Numbered from the stretch's first letter, positions 11,408 through 25,836 are shown. The stretch: DNA of 64,000 nucleotides from Hirundichthys speculiger (GCA_018398805.1 JAGFBZ010000865.1:2852001-2916000); one strand, 5' to 3'. Numbers and translations are program-made. The notes: generated by a model from the letters alone, not told the origin.

Positions 11408-13975
11408 ATATATATATTTGTGTATTTGTGTGTGTATAATAAATGAGTGTAATCTGTTACCAGTGTTGACACATTCTAAATGCGATTTATGCAAACAAAC
11501 TGTCAGTTCTTCACTGCAGAGAAACTGCACTTGTTTTGCCACCAGTAAATCGAGTAATCAACAAAGCATTACCATTACGATATGTTATTATATTTGTCAG
11601 TACTGCAAGTGTACTGGTGTACAGTTACAGCCGACTGTCTAACTTCATAACATCTTATAAAGTTTTACACCAGACTGCAGTTCATCATGGTTAAAGTCAC
11701 ACAATTACAAACAAAAACCATTAGTAAGACAACAGATTCCATGTACGAAATGTGCAACAATCTGCATTTCTTACCTCAAAGTCAGAATTGAGCCCTGTTT
11801 ACTGCTCACTGAGCTTCAGCAACCTTTGAACTTTGAGGGGGGAGTCATTTGCAGTGTTTCTACCTACCATTAAAACACTAAAGGCATCCAGCCATGACTT
11901 TCCTGTTAACTGTTCATGTGCACTGACATGAATGACTGTGAGCATGCAGACTTTTTCCATTCCCCACCGGTGCTTGCGCTTCCTTGAGCTGTCTTTTCCT
12001 CATTCCCGTGACACTCCTCTTTCTCTTCATGCAGCTCAGATTTCAAGCAGCTGGGCATTTTGTGACACGACAGAAACGAATGGTCTGGGATATCCTGGCA
12101 CACCAGCAGGAGTCGCTCTCAGGGCTGTGGGTCACAGAGCACAGACCTGTGGTGCTGCTTTGAGGTGCTTCAACAGCAATAACAAAAACAAGAATACATT
12201 GCTCATTTAGCGCGCTTTCCTCTTAAAGTGGAGTTGCTCAAAACAAAATTATTTAAATTCTCTTTTATGCATAGTCACACACTGTACCATATAATTACAA
12301 AAATATGTTGCAGTCTCATAGGATTTGCAGATGATTGAATTAACTGAGTCTCATTGTAGTACCTGGAAATTTATTTCAATACCTCCCCTTTTATAAACTC
12401 TATGGCTGTGATTGCCAACCTTTCTTTGGCTCGTAATCTTTCAAAATAAAGCAATCTCATCTCTCGGTGACTTCAAACAAAACCTGCAATCATAAATCTT
12501 AATCTGAGATCCATTATATGGAAACGAATATTCTCTAAAAGCAGTTTTAATGATAAACATGTAAAAACCATCAGGAGACATACATTTTCTCATCCAAATG
12601 TCATTTTATGAAATACTAGTAATTCTGGGTTTGGAAACTAATCTGCAGAAAAAGTTTAGAAGTTAATTACCTCACTGTCATCATGTTTTTCTGCTCCTTA
12701 CAACCCCTCAAGTCTCTTCCATTTCTTCCAAGAGAGTGACGCTCTATTTAGACATGTAATCCTATTGAGTCCATCGCTTGATCATAAGCTGCTTTCTCTC
12801 ACTCGTTCATTCTGTTTCTTGTCCTCCTCTTCTCTCGACCCTTTCAGTTCACGTCAACAATTTTAATTTAACTTCAATTAAGCCCAACTTTCTTCACTGG
12901 TGTAGACTAATGAGCAATCTCAGATTTTTCTATTTCAAGTCAAAGTGGAGGTGCAGTTCCGGGCATGACCACTAGAGGCTGGCTCCAAACATGAACCGGT
13001 CTTCGCTGACCTCCAGGTTTAAATCTCCAACTTTACAGCAGAGACAATGCAGCAGATCCATGGAAAATGTACAGGGTGTGAATCTTTTATGTACCTTATC
13101 AGGTAAAATCATATATATCCTCCAAAATAATGTTTTTTTGTATTTTTGAATGATAGCTGCATTGCAGTCTATGCTGTAGTAGCTGTCATCACTTCACTCC
13201 TTCCATTTACAGTGAACTTGACCTCTGAAATGTGAGCACAGACCTAACAGAGCACAATCATTCTTGTTTTAAAGATAATATGGCCTATTGTGTAGATTTT
13301 AGAAGCAGGCCCCCACAACTGGCTCAAGGTTGGTCAAGATGCGATGAAGAAGCTTAGCTAAGCAGTAGCTACCGTCACTCATCCCCAAAGGCTGCAGCCA
13401 GGGCGAAACGGAGGATGGCCTCTAGCTCGTTGACCGCTAGTCCTGGCAGTAGCCGGAGCTGCAGGCTGCTCCAGCTGAACCGACGTCCAGGACTGTTGCC
13501 TTTTTGGGAATCAACGTCAGGTTCTCCATGAAATGAAGATCTGGTGCTCCATCATGATGGAAAATGCACAAATCATCACTTATTGCTCCTGGATTGGTGA
13601 GAGAAGGTGCTTTTGGAGGATATTTTGATACCATTCTTCATTAATGGCAGTGATGTAGGGTGGGGGTGGGGATTCCCCCCAGCTCCTCTTAATTTAACAA
13701 GGAAGTCCCATTGTGATCAGAGACCTCCTACCCAAGGTGGCAGCAGTACAAGTTCCACACAAACAAAATGATGCAGGACTCATGGTGGCGTTCACTTTTT
13801 TCTTCTGCAGTCGATCTATTTTTCAGATATCCCAAACAGTAAAAAGAGGGCTTCTTTGGAGAAAATTACTTTGCAACAATCTTTTGTTGCACCAGGCCTG
13901 AAGCAGATTCTCGTGCTGTAAAATACTATTCTGTCAGTTCAGTAGGGCTTTCACTTCACATAACCTACTGACATA
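11408..13975. other. Intergenic sequence; possible interspersed repeat near 12950-13320
   Basis: No host exon recognised. The stretch around 12955-13320 (gaccactagaggctggctcc, cagcagagaca, agaagcaggcccccacaact) resembles a short interspersed repeat I associate with teleost genomes; borders and family are uncertain. The remainder is unassigned. Confidence 0.35.
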
Positions 13976-15230
13976 CAAGGGTTGGACAATGAAACTGAAA
14001 CACCTGTCATTTTAGTGTGGGAGGTTTCATGGCTAGATTGGACCAGCCTGGTGGCCAGTCTTCATTAATTGCACATAGTACCAGTAGGAGCAGAGTGTGA
14101 AGGTTCAGTTATCTAGTATCTAGTAAGAGCACAGTTTTGCACAAAATATTGCAATCCACACAACATCATGGGTGACATATCAGAGGTCAAATAAGGACAA
14201 ATTGTTGGTGTTCGTCTTGCTGGCGCATCTGTGATGAAGACAGCAAGTCTGTGTGATGTATCAAGAGCCACGGTATCCAGGGTAATGTCAGCATACCACC
14301 AAGAAGGACGAACCACATCCAACAGGATTAACTGTGGACGCAAGAGGAAGCTGTCTGAAAGGGATGTTCGGGTGCTAACCTGGATTGTATCCAAAAAACA
14401 TAAAACTACAGCTGCCCAAATCACGGCAGAATTAAATCTGCACCTCAACTCTCCTGTTTCCACCAGAACTGTCCATCAGGAGCTCCACAGGATCAGTATA
14501 CACGGCCGGGCTGCTATACCCAAACCTTTGGTCACCCATTCCAATGCCAAACATCTTTTTCAATGGTTCAAGGAGCCCAAATCTGTGGACAATTTGAAAC
14601 ATGTATTGTTCTCTGATGAGTCCAGCCTTTACTGTTTTCCCCACATCTGGGAGAGTTACAGTGTGGAGAAGCCCCCAAAAAGCATACCACCCAGACTGAT
14701 TGCATACCCAGAGTGCAGCATGAGGGTGGATCGGTGATGGTTTGGGCTTCCATATCATAGCATTCCCTTGGCCCAATACTTGTGCTAGATGGGCACGTCA
14801 CTGCCAAGGACTACTGAACCATTCCAGAGGAGTGGCACGTTGTATTTTGAAGGCGGTGCTGTGTATCAGGATGACAATGCACCAATACACACAGCAAAAC
14901 TGGTGAAAGATTGGTTTGATGAACATGAAAGTGAAGTTGAATATCTCCCTTGGCCTGCAGTCACCAGATCTGAATATTATCCGACCCACTTTGGAGTGTT
15001 TTGGAGGAGCGAGTCAGGAAACGCTTTCCTTCCACCAGCATCATGTAGTGACCTGGCCACTGTCCTGCAGGAAGAGTGGCTTAAAATCCCTCTGACCACT
15101 GTGTAGGACTTGTATATGTCATTCTCAAGACAAATTGACGCTGTACTGGCTGCAAAAGGAGGCCCTACACCATACTAATAAATTATTGTGGTCTAAAATC
15201 AGGTGTTTCAGTTTCATTGTCCAACCTCTG
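13976..15230 (+). mobile_element. Tc1-like transposon with 31-bp terminal repeats and broken transposase
   Basis: The left end GGTTGGACAATGAAACTGAA (13980 on) is mirrored at 15200-15230 as TTCAGTTTCATTGTCCAACC, giving about 31 bp terminal inverted repeats with two mismatches. TA lies on both sides (13974-13975, 15231-15232), the Tc1/mariner target. The transposase remnant runs from about 14169: a helix-turn-helix (CDVSRATVSRVMSAYHQEG), GRKRKLSERD, VLFSDESSLY (first catalytic Asp context) and, in another frame, VYQDDNAPIHTAKLVKDW (second catalytic Asp, 14860). An early in-frame stop and later frameshifts inactivate it. At 1255 bp it is near full length for Tc1. Confidence 0.92.
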
Positions 15231-18011
15231 TATATGGGTCATCAGAGCCATGCAGGATTCAAATCTCTGCACTTTTTGATGGCTCTTTATGGCACACAAG
15301 CAGTTTGAAAGACTGCGTGTGTGCCATCCACAGGCTATCATGAAAGCACTGACAGGACAGACAGGTTGAATGTTGCGTACTTACATGCAACTATGATCTG
15401 ATCAAGGATGCAAAATGATGAAAAACATTTCTACAAATTTACTTATCGCCTCAGGATTGGACTAATTCCCTTTTATTTGCGTTACAATAAATATACATCA
15501 CACAAAGATTACACACCAGAAAAGGAAAAAAAAAAAAACACAAATTACACACCCAACTTTCCTGCTGTCACCCCCTCTGGTGATTAAATGAGATCTTAAT
15601 TATTCATACGGATTTGAGGGGAATCATTTTGGGTGGCGCTAATGATAGTCTTAGCACTTACTTAAAAGAAAGTGACCTTTTAAAACGGATGACTGGGCGT
15701 GTTTAAAAGCAGTTTGAAACAGTGACATTTGATGCAGGGAGTGGCGCAGAAGTGATGGGCTCTGGGTAATGAGGTCTCGCTGAGAGGTAACACGGTTTCT
15801 GACCTTCCTATAGTCTTTTCACAGCGGGCACATCTTCTGTGTTTTTATGTTCTCCAAAGAGAACTGTCAGAGCTTCAGTGTCTTTAGAGAAGGTAAAAAT
15901 AAATAAAGAGAGCGAGAGAGAGAGAGATGAAAAAAAAAGATAATAAAGCATTATGTTTTTACCCAGAAACAACAGACGGGACAATGAAGCTCATCAAAAC
16001 AGTCTCAGCAGGTGCCCTTAAAGCTGATTGGCAGTTGTGGACAGCAGGAGACAAACAGACTGATCTGTGAGGTGGACGCCCTCGTGGCTTTGTTTAGATT
16101 CTGATACATTTTATAACTTAAGTTGTTATTGCTATTTGCACGTTTCGATGCCATAATTTGCAGTTTTGGCTGTGCAACCTGTTTGGATTTGAGGTTTTGG
16201 GTGGCCGTGTGCTGTATCCTCGGTAACTTTGCTTCCTGTCTTTCTCCTCATCTCTGTATTTAAACATTGGTTTCCTTTCTGTTTGGTGCCAGATCATCAT
16301 CACTGTTCATTGTCAGTCATGTTATTTTCCCTCCATGCCCCATGAAGACCAGTTTCCTGCCTCTCTGCTTGTTTTGTGGATTACATGCCTCAGCAGCAGC
16401 TGGACTTTGACTTCATTCATTAATAAGTTAATAAAGATTAGAGGCAAGGCGCTTTTAAAAAGCTTTGCATCGTCTTGCATAGTTTAATTATGTTCATTGC
16501 ATGCTTCCTTTTCATTTTCTCTATTTAAGCTTTTTGAGTTGTTTTACTCCTCTTGTGTCATGTTTTTTTGTCTGTTCAGCTTTTAAATTGTGTGTCAGCT
16601 TGTTAACATTTTCCGCTTCTTTTTGTAAAGTCTTTATACTTTCAGCATTATTTCCAGTCAGTTTTAGCTTCTTCAGAGGTGTTTTGATTAAATTGTCTTT
16701 TCTTTGTAATTATTTAAAATGATAATGTTCGTTTTAAACTGAGTACCCTGTTCCCAGCAAACCAGTTCAATAATTATTCCATGCTGGGATTTATAAATGT
16801 GCAAAGAGGAAACTTACAGTTCTTTAAGCAAAATTTAGATTTCAGAAACTCTGAGATGAAAAGTCTTAAAAAAATACTCTTGCCACATTGCTTCGTTCAG
16901 ATTGAGTCAGTTTAAATGCTGAGTAACACAATAGTATTCAAAAACATAAAAACAGAAATACTTTCAAAAGAAAAGATTAGGCCTTTTCCATTGATCAAAA
17001 AAATGTTTTCTTTTTTTTTGTAATTTAATTAGTAAGTAAAAATGACTTGACTTTAGTTTTGAACACACAAGAAAATAACGTTACAAAAAAGTCACACTAT
17101 ATTCACAGAGATTTGAACTTGTATGGCCTTAAGAATACAAATCCATTTTTGTGCATCACATCTATGGCTTTAATGTAATTCATGGATTACAAACCACCAC
17201 AGAAACAATCTTAATCTGATGTTACGCCACCATACAGCCGCCAAAGACCACACAGTGGACGTTTAATTTAAAATAATAATAATAAGTGGGTAATTTTGAA
17301 TCTCTGCCATAAAGAAGAATCACTAAATTCTGTTATTTCTGTCCCCAAATTCCAGGAAAATAGCAAACCAAAGATTTTTTACATTGTGCGACACCCAAAG
17401 GACTTTACAGTGAGATTATGTTTACATAATAGGCTAACATTCATAAAACCCTGATATCTGAGCTTTGCTCTTGATTACAAAGTTATTAAGGATCAACTGT
17501 ATCACACCCAGGCTGATCTCTAAAGCTTTATACACCTTTAATGAGAGAACAACGGTGTTATCCTTCTAGATGTAAATGGTATTTTAAGTAAAGTAACAAA
17601 AAAACCCTATACATCATGATTATTTTTCACTCACAAGTCCAGATTGATCCTATTTGCAGGTTTTGTCAAGGGATTTTGAAATAGGGAACTAAGGCTGTTC
17701 TCAAACTTCCCAAACCTGTGCACATGCCAGAGGGAGCAATAGGTGTTCCTCGGCCGTCTGAAGTGGTTGATGGAAACACCTTTGTTGCTTCTGCCATTTC
17801 CCAGCCTGCCATTCTGCTGAATCAACCTGACCCTACCTGACCAGGTCTTTTTCCTGACAGCCACCGGGAAACGCGCCCCGCCGTCCTGAAGGGACATCTC
17901 GTTTCTATCACGATCGCCCCCTCCCTCCCTCGTGCATCACAGTGCCACAACACACTGTTGCCAGTTGCGGATTTAAACCTGGATCAAAACCCACCGAGGA
18001 GGACACTCATC
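15231..18011. other. Intergenic region and presumed 5' UTR/promoter of the tachykinin receptor gene
   Basis: No coding exon recognised. Contains a short GA microsatellite (about 15907-15927). The last 150 bases before 18012 are GC-richer than the rest and probably hold the receptor 5' UTR; I see no confident TATA box. Confidence 0.4.
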
Positions 18012-21000
18012 ATGGCCTCTGAGAGGGACGGGTCCAACACGACCAGAATCTTGGCCAACCAGTTCGTGCAGCCGGCGTGGCGCATCGCGCTCTGGTCGGT
18101 GGCGTACGTCACGGTGCTGGCAGTGGCAGTTTTTGGGAACCTGATCGTGATCTGGATCATTCTTGCGCACAAGCGGATGAGGACCGTCACCAACTATTTC
18201 CTGCTGAACCTGGCTTTCTCTGACGTCTCGATGGCAGCGTTCAACACGCTCATCAACTTCATCTACGCGGCGCACGGAGAGTGGTACTTTGGAGAGGTGT
18301 ACTGCAAGTTCCACAACTTCTTCCCCGTGGCCGCCGTGTTTGCCAGCATCTACTCTATGATCGCGATAGCCATAGACAGGTAGGGCTGCCTGAGACAGTC
18401 AAACCATCATTTTACACAACATTCAGAATAGATTACTGACTGGTTCAGGCTTTTGGCTCCGTTTATCCTACTTGGTTAAGAAATTAGGTAAAATAAATGT
18501 TTGAAGATTTAATGGGTTCAAGTTTAAAAATGGAAAAAGGCACCCATTTACTGTGAAAATAGATCATATGTAACAGGTACAAACAGCAGCATAAGGGGGA
18601 TATTTAAAGGGAGATTCAGACACCTGTCATCGGTAAAATTCAAATATATATTTTGTTTTCATTAAAATCTCTTCTCAAATCAATCCCCATCACTACTATC
18701 GCAAAAACCATAGGAAATGAACTGAATTAGAAAACCATGGATTATGAAATCCAATGATTAGGGTTATGAATAGGTTTATATGTGAATTACAGTGAACTGG
18801 ACTGAATTGGAACAGAATTTATATTCAGCTGAATTATGTTAACTTTGAAAACTGAGAATGCTTTCTGCACAAAGTGCCTTGAGATGACTTTGTTGAGAAT
18901 TGGCACATTTGCAAGTAAAGTGACTTGAACTGAAATGGAATTACTGTTGTCTCTTACAGCAAATGCATGTCACTTTATGGCTCTATGTCACACGTCAGCC
19001 GTGATGAAGCCAGCTCACAGAGCTACAGTGAGCATCATAGCAGGCGATCTCATTTTTTGGCCTGGAAAACTAAAACAAACTCCAGCTCGTGACACTCCCC
19101 CCCTTGGTCTTTCACAGGAGACAACAGCCATTAAGGGTTCATCGCTTTACCAACCGCTTTTGTTACCCTGATGTCACTCCGGTTTAGGGCAAACCTGGAC
19201 TCATTGGACAACATGACCTTTTTATATCTAGCGTCCAGTCTTCACGCTCCCGAGCAAATTACAATCTTTTTTTATTAGCCTCACTAAAAAGTGGCTTTCA
19301 TCAAGGTACACAGCTGTTTGGTCCCAATACGCTGAGTTTTCCTTGCATTGTGCATGTGGAAATGCTCTTACCTCCAACAATAAAGATTGCCTTAGGTTTA
19401 AGGTATCTCGGACCACAGTCTTTCTAGATTTTTCTCCAGCCACGTTTCTCCCTCAAAGATTATGGTCCACACAAGATCTTAAATGACAGAAGCTCCTTTC
19501 TTTATGTCAAAGAACATTTACTTAGCCATGACTCATTGTGTCTTTTCAGTACTCTTATGTTCATAAAAAGTGTTGTGATATTTTCTTTAACCAATGAAAA
19601 TTCTATGACTTTCAGATTCATTTGCTCCAACAGTTCCAAGCAACACAGAGTCATAACCACCCATAATAATCAATGACATGACCTCAGTGTTCTGTTATAA
19701 TAACCATAACTACTCTAAAATACCTGTGCCCAGGCGCAGGAGACAGTTGCCTTTCATTTACCAACAGTTATCAAATTTCTCGTAGATATATGGCGATTAT
19801 TCATCCACTGAAGCCTCGTCTGTCTGCAAAAGCCACTATGGGAGTCATATTCTGTATCTGGAGCCTTGCTGTGGTTCTGGCCTTCCCTCTCTGCTACTTC
19901 TCCACCACCCGGACATTACCAGGCCGGACCTTTTGCTATGTGGCCTGGCCCCGTATGGCCAGTGATTCCTTCATGTGAGGTCACACTTACAGCAACAATT
20001 GGATTACCATTTTGTTCTCACCGACTGCATCTGTCATTAAAGTTTCTTCTCATCCTTCACTGGTGTGTTTCTTCACTCGTGCAGGTATCATATCATTGTT
20101 ACAGTCCTGGTCTATGTGCTGCCTTTGGTGGTGATGGGTATCACTTACACCATTGTGGGGGCTGTGGGGAAGTGAGATCCCCGGTGACTCATCTGATAAC
20201 TACCACGGACAGCTCCGGGCTAAAAGGAAGGTAAACAGCATGTTCGTTTACGCCGTTTAGACTGTGATTGTATAGTTTCCGTGTGTGTCTTTTGAACAAA
20301 AATATGCTGGCCAGTGATAAACAAATTGTTTAACATATGCCTAATGTTTTTGTCTAAAATGTAAAATACAAAATCAATAAAGTTCAAAACAATGGAAACA
20401 AATTAAAGCTGCCTGCATAGAAGTGCATTTCTTCAGGATAGCTGTTCTAGGGCAATCTGTGCTGATAATCCCATTTAATAATCAATAACAGCAGTTTAAG
20501 TCTTTTAGACAACATCTGGCCATTCAGAACCTTCACAGACTTTTTACAGAAAACCCAGACTCCATTTGGGCAAATGTTGCAAAGTTGTTTACTTTTTGTT
20601 GAAAAATGATGATGAAAATACACAAAGCGTATCGCCAAGACTTCATGAGTGTAAAAACAGTTGGAAAAATCTTAACCTGGAAAAATCTTAACCATCTTTT
20701 TTTTTTTTTACAAACCGTTTACAAACCAGATCTGAGAAAAGCTTTTATGCACACAGAGCCATTTCCTCTTTCAGTTTTCATATTCTGGTTGAACCTTGGC
20801 TTTTTATCAGCCTAAAACCTGATCCCTCAGTATTAATACATTTACGACAATTTAAGCAAAATATGAGACAGAAGGCCCCAAACTCTGCTTCATTTGTTTC
20901 AACATCTGAAAGGCTGATTTGCTAGATGATATAATTATATGTAAGGATAACATATTTATAAAACACAAGGCTCAGGTCTGCTTGGGATTTTTAGAAGTAC

Positions 21001-24000
21001 TTTTATGGACCAATATTCTGATATTCAGAGTTTTTTCAACAGACCACCTTTTCATCCAGCATTCATATATTTATTTGATTGAATTTACCAAATTTCTAAA
21101 GATGTGTCTGTGATTTCCTGTTTTATTAAGCCATGAGCATTTAATTCTGGATTCATTATATGAACTATGACCACATAGAGGGAGTCACACATTTTGCATT
21201 TCCTACTACGGCTCATAATGAATAACAAAATAATATAACAAAACCGTTCCAAAAGCTTCTTTTTTTAATTTACACACATGTACACCACCTTCTCCCTTGT
21301 CTCACATTCACGATGTCATCTATAAATATAGTCCACGGAGGCTCATGTCTGACCTCACCTGCCACGCTCTCCATCACCACAGCAAACAAGAAGGGGCTCA
21401 GGGTTGCTCCTTGATGCAGCTCCACTCCCACCTAAAACCCATCTCACATCTCACCGTTGTCATGCTGCCCTCACACACGTCCCATCCAACTGTAGCATCC
21501 ACAATTCCTCCCTTTGCAACTTTTTCTGACCTTCTCCATCAGCACTATCGAAGCAAACACTGCACTCTTTCTTACCATGAAACCACGGTAAGAAACCACA
21601 AAACTCTAAACTCTCTTTATGTGTTCTTATTATGAGATAAATTAATGATCTCCTAAAATGCCATGATTGGGACAAGCTGCAAACTTCCACAGTTCAGTAT
21701 TGTGAACGAAACTCTCCTTTTTATACCAAAAACAGCCGAGGGAGCAAACATACCAATATGCTGTCATGCACCTTCATAGACCTTTGCAAATACTGTACAA
21801 CTTCTAGACACCTGATTAAATTTAGTTTGGCATCATCAGCCAGACTGCACAGTGTGCTTTGCTTCTCTGTGGGCTGAATAGGGATTAGGGACATCACAGC
21901 TGGGATGACAAGCATCTATCAAGTTAGCTCTGGGATTAATGCCAGAGAGTGCAGTTTATTGATAAACATCTCAAACACTGCAGGGTAACATGTCGGATTA
22001 TTTGGTTGACATGATAACAGACTGCACAAGGGTCAGACACTTCCATTGTTCACTGAGAAAGAATTTATAGGGTGAAATATAATGTATTAAAATGTATTAA
22101 AAAACAAACAAACAAAGTAAATGAAAATATTTCTGCATTTTTGGATCAGCTACTTTTTTGCATGTTATCCAGTTGCAATAATCTTAATTAAAACTTCTCT
22201 TGTGTTTATTTTACAAACTGAGAGTAGGGAAGTATATACGTATATATCAACTAAATAAACTTCACAATAAAAGAGCAAATTGATAATTAAGTTAAAATAT
22301 TTCACTGTGCAGCTTTGAGACTATGTGAGAAAGGAATAAAGGCCTCGCACTAACAAACCAGCAACCAGGGGCGAGATAAGAAGAAGTCGCTCTCATGTCA
22401 TTGTTTGAGATTAGCACCTTATAATAGGCTGCTTCTTTTAGCCTCTGCAGCTCTCCATTGTGCTGTAAAACATCGAGTTTTCTGTGCTCTGTCACCCGTT
22501 CACTGTGGAACCTGCTGGGACCGGTGCGTCATCGCTGACCTTTTCTTAGCCTCAGACAGGAGCCAATGTGGACTCATCAAGTGGAAAAATTTGATGAGAA
22601 TGAAAGGCGCTGGTCAACAGACTCACAAAGTCCGAGATGCTTGGAATAATAACTGTAAAGCAATCTTCTGTCACAGTAGGACCTTTTCAAGCCGGGTGAA
22701 AAGTTTTTTTTTTAATTTTTTTTAAAACACTTTTGAAAACTTTTGAAAAGTGTTGAGAAGACTCAAAAAAGTTTAGATCCTCTGTAAATTGTACATAAAA
22801 GCACGATACAATGACATAAACATACTTTTTTGACCTTGATGCAAGAACAACATATGAAATGGAAAAACTGATTTTTGTGTGTGTTGAGTAATGTTGTGTG
22901 GTGCTTATGAAAAGTGCTTATGAAAAACATTCAATCTATGTGAGTTATTCAGCTTAATTTGTAACAGGCTAGCAACCTTTGGGGAATAAACAGATCATCG
23001 TAAGTGTTTCAGAGCTGAAAACGGAGCAAAGCTGAACTCTCTGAAATGCTGTGTGATGTTCGATCCAGCAAAGTCATGCAACACTCAGCTTATTAATTCC
23101 TCATGTCTCCAAAGTCACTTGTGTTCAATAAAAGCAAATTAAGTTTTTGGCATGAAAGAAAAAAAGAAAAACGCTCTTAAAATAAGTCTTAAAATGAGTT
23201 GGGTTTGGCTCTACAACATTTTCCACGTTCACTGAATGACGATTTCTATGAATTATGTTAATCTTTCCCTGCCCACCCATCCACCCACCTGCAGCTGCTA
23301 TGGCCAACAGCTGGCTGTTCTCGCACCAGCAGTCCAGGGTACGCTGCTGTTTACACAGGCCTTACCGTCTACTGCTATCAGGCTGAAGGAGATGTTGCAA
23401 AAGAGGGCAAACAGACAGAAAACACATAGAAAAAGATAAGCTTGACAGTTGACCTTCTCATATTCCCAGTTCTCACTGGATGAATGGTTGGAGAATCATC
23501 AGATTTTTTAAATTACTTTAGTGGTAAAGTCCAGCTGTTTTTGTGTCAAATTTGCAATCTAGCTGCACAAAAAAGAGCATCCCAAGGGTGCACCCTCACC
23601 AGGCAGTCCATAACGTGCTGGTTTGTTTGGTTAGTGCAAGTGCTTCATTCTGTGCTCATGCACGGCATGATTCCTGGTCTCCGGCATGATTGGAAGACGT
23701 GTCCTTGAGTTGCCCGTGTACATTGACAAGTGTGAGTACGCAACACCTGGGTGACATGTTGATTCATCACTTCCACAGAACAGTCATGTAACAACATGTA
23801 GCAACACAGTCCAGGAATTTCAAAAATGTAGGAGGGCCGTACCTGACCAGAACAAACAGAAATAAGCCTTGAAGTAGTCATGTGGGTTTGTTGTGCAACG
23901 ACAAGATAATGGGTGTACAAACAGTAATCGTGTTCAAGCACCATTGGGACTGGAGTAATGTGAATACAGGTCAGTGGGAGGGTCAGTTGTACCTGGGCGT

Positions 24001-25836
24001 GACATGGTATAACACGGCTAAAATGAGTGTGCCCAAAGGTATATAGGGTTGTGATGAATGCAGTCAAAGCAAGACACACAGGCGTTCAGCCACGTTTAAC
24101 ACGCCGCAGCATGGTTTTACTTAAAACCGTTTATTTAAAGTAGAGAAACTTAAACTTCCATGTAAGGCTTCGTTGAGGCTCTGATAATGCCTGAAAGGAG
24201 AGGAAGAAAACCCCTGATTAGAATATCAAAACAAGCAGCAACAAATAACAGCAAGAAATGTTCTACACAGAGGACATTATAGTGGCGCAGCAGAGAGTAG
24301 TTTCTCCTCCAAGAGCCAGCCGCACAATGAGAAGGAGATCCTTGGTCTATTTAACCAAACCCGTGGATTGTAAACCTGGCTCAGCTGTGCCATGCGCAGG
24401 GGGAAACACATCAAGCTGATGGAGAATGAAATAGGGGACGTATTTCCCCTCTGTGACCAGACCAAGCAGGGGTTGCTGATTCCCACTGTGCTGGTTGGCC
24501 CTCTGCCTACTCTCACCCGGTCGGGGGTGTAGTGATGCTCCACAGGGTATAAAGGCTTACTGAGTCTGACTTTGTGCCATCACAGCTAAACAAAACATGT
24601 CAGGTAGGCCATTCTTTGAAAACACACCAAGTAGCTTCTCCTCCTTTTTTTTCTGCTTCTTCTCATAGCTTCTTGTTTTATCAGGAGAACAGTGCAGACC
24701 GGTACAGAATCAGTACTGATCCAGACCCTGCACCAGCCCACCACTCGTGAACAAGACCCCAAAAAAGCTTTAAATCCTCCACTTTAGGCAGCCCTTAGTG
24801 CCTGCTGGTGGTCTTTGGCGACAAAGAGCAGCCCTGGTCAAATCCAACACCGCCCAGAAATAAGTCTTGTTTCTGACAATGCAAACCAAGCTCTCACTCT
24901 AGTTGTAAAGGAACTTATTGATCACACTCCTGAAGCAACTCACACAAGACCCCACTTTGTCATAACATTTTGCCATGGTCACAAAACACATGAAGGCTGG
25001 TCAGGCAAACTGTCATCAGCGTCTAATATCGTAGTGGAGGTAGAGAGCTGGTCCATTGTTTCATGTAAAACGACATGTTTCCTCCTGGATCTGAGGTTCC
25101 TCTGACAAGGCTGAACCCCTGCTAATGCTTAGTCGTACTTTATTTCTTTACATGTTTAATTTGTGTGTGTTTTTGCATTTGTTTGTATCGCCTTACGGGA
25201 AATACACTTATGGGAAACTCCTTTAAAAGTTGGGACCAAACTGTATCCCTGATAATTAAAAGGGCTAAGACTTGGTTTCAAGGTGAGAATTTGGATATTT
25301 AGGTAATTTTCTTTCTCCATTTTGCTGCAGGTTGTTAAGATGATGATCATTGTGGTGGTGACCTTTGCCCTGTGCTGGCTGCCGTATCATGTCTACTTCA
25401 TTGTGACGGGTCTCAACAAGCGTCTGAGCAAGTGGAAGTACATCCAGCAGGTTTATCTGACCGTGATGTGGCTGGCAATGAGCTCCACCATGTACAATCC
25501 CATCATCTACTGCTGCCTCAACAGCAGGTGAGCACTAACCAATCTAACCTCCGCATCAGCTCTCGTCACAACAGCACACTCACATGGCAGCGGTCGTCTT
25601 GTCTTGGCTGCAGGTTCCGGGCTGGTTTCAAGCAGGTCTTCCGCTGGTGTCCTTTTGTCCAGATGTCGAACTACGATGAGCTCGAGCTCCAAAACACAAG
25701 GCTTCGACCGTGTCACCAGAGTAGCATGTGCACCCTGTCTCAAGTTGACACAAGCATCCTGAGCAAAAACAAGAGCGTCTGTTCTCATGGAAACAGGTCA
25801 AAACCGAGATCTGATCATGATGATAACGATAGTTAG
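18012..25836 (+). CDS. tacr3: Tachykinin receptor, NK3 (TACR3)-like, five exons, frameshift in exon 3
   Basis: Class A GPCR for tachykinins (neurokinin B, substance P) at the plasma membrane, coupling to Gq in known members. Exons: 18012-18379, 19786-19974, 20085-20230, 25331-25527, 25614-25836; every junction keeps phase. Start ATG at 18012 (tcATGG context) gives [13 protein letters not shown] with an N-glycosylation site. Motifs: [36 protein letters not shown] (TM1-2); [16 protein letters not shown] (DRY); [23 protein letters not shown] (TM6); [15 protein letters not shown] (NPxxY, TM7); RWCPF in the tail. WRIALWS, LKPRLSA, TYTIVG and WKYIQQ fit NK3 better than NK1. Lesion: exon 3 is 146 bases, 5 short of what phase demands; after TYTIVG (about 20161) the frame shifts and hits TGA at 20173-20175, leaving about 215 residues without TM6-7. 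The rest is undamaged, so this is either a recent null, a paralogue in decay, or an assembly error. Confidence 0.9.
18900..19460 (-). mobile_element. Tc1/mariner transposase relic in tacr3 intron 1
   Basis: On the minus strand about 19195-19235 reads [14 protein letters not shown], matching the W..V.FSDESRF block around the first catalytic Asp of Tc1 transposases, with Asp replaced by Asn. Adjacent sequence (19250-19440) contains decayed transposase with stops. Terminal repeats were not found, so borders are approximate. Confidence 0.55.
20231..25330 (+). other. tacr3 intron 3 (5.1 kb)
   Basis: GT...AG intron between receptor exons 3 and 4. I recognise no exon of another gene and no well-bounded transposon in it. 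Open frames on both strands are short and motif-free. Confidence 0.5.

Noticed and set aside
12960..12975. Second CTCF site (gaccactagaggctgg)
   Set aside because: Two mismatches in the core GGC, and it lies in a probable interspersed repeat.
14231..14737. 168-codon open frame as a functional HTH protein
   Set aside because: It is the N-terminal part of a Tc1 transposase bounded by terminal repeats, with stops on both sides.
17958..18011. Upstream start of the tachykinin receptor at 17958
   Set aside because: The codon is TTG; the first in-frame ATG with a good context is 18012.
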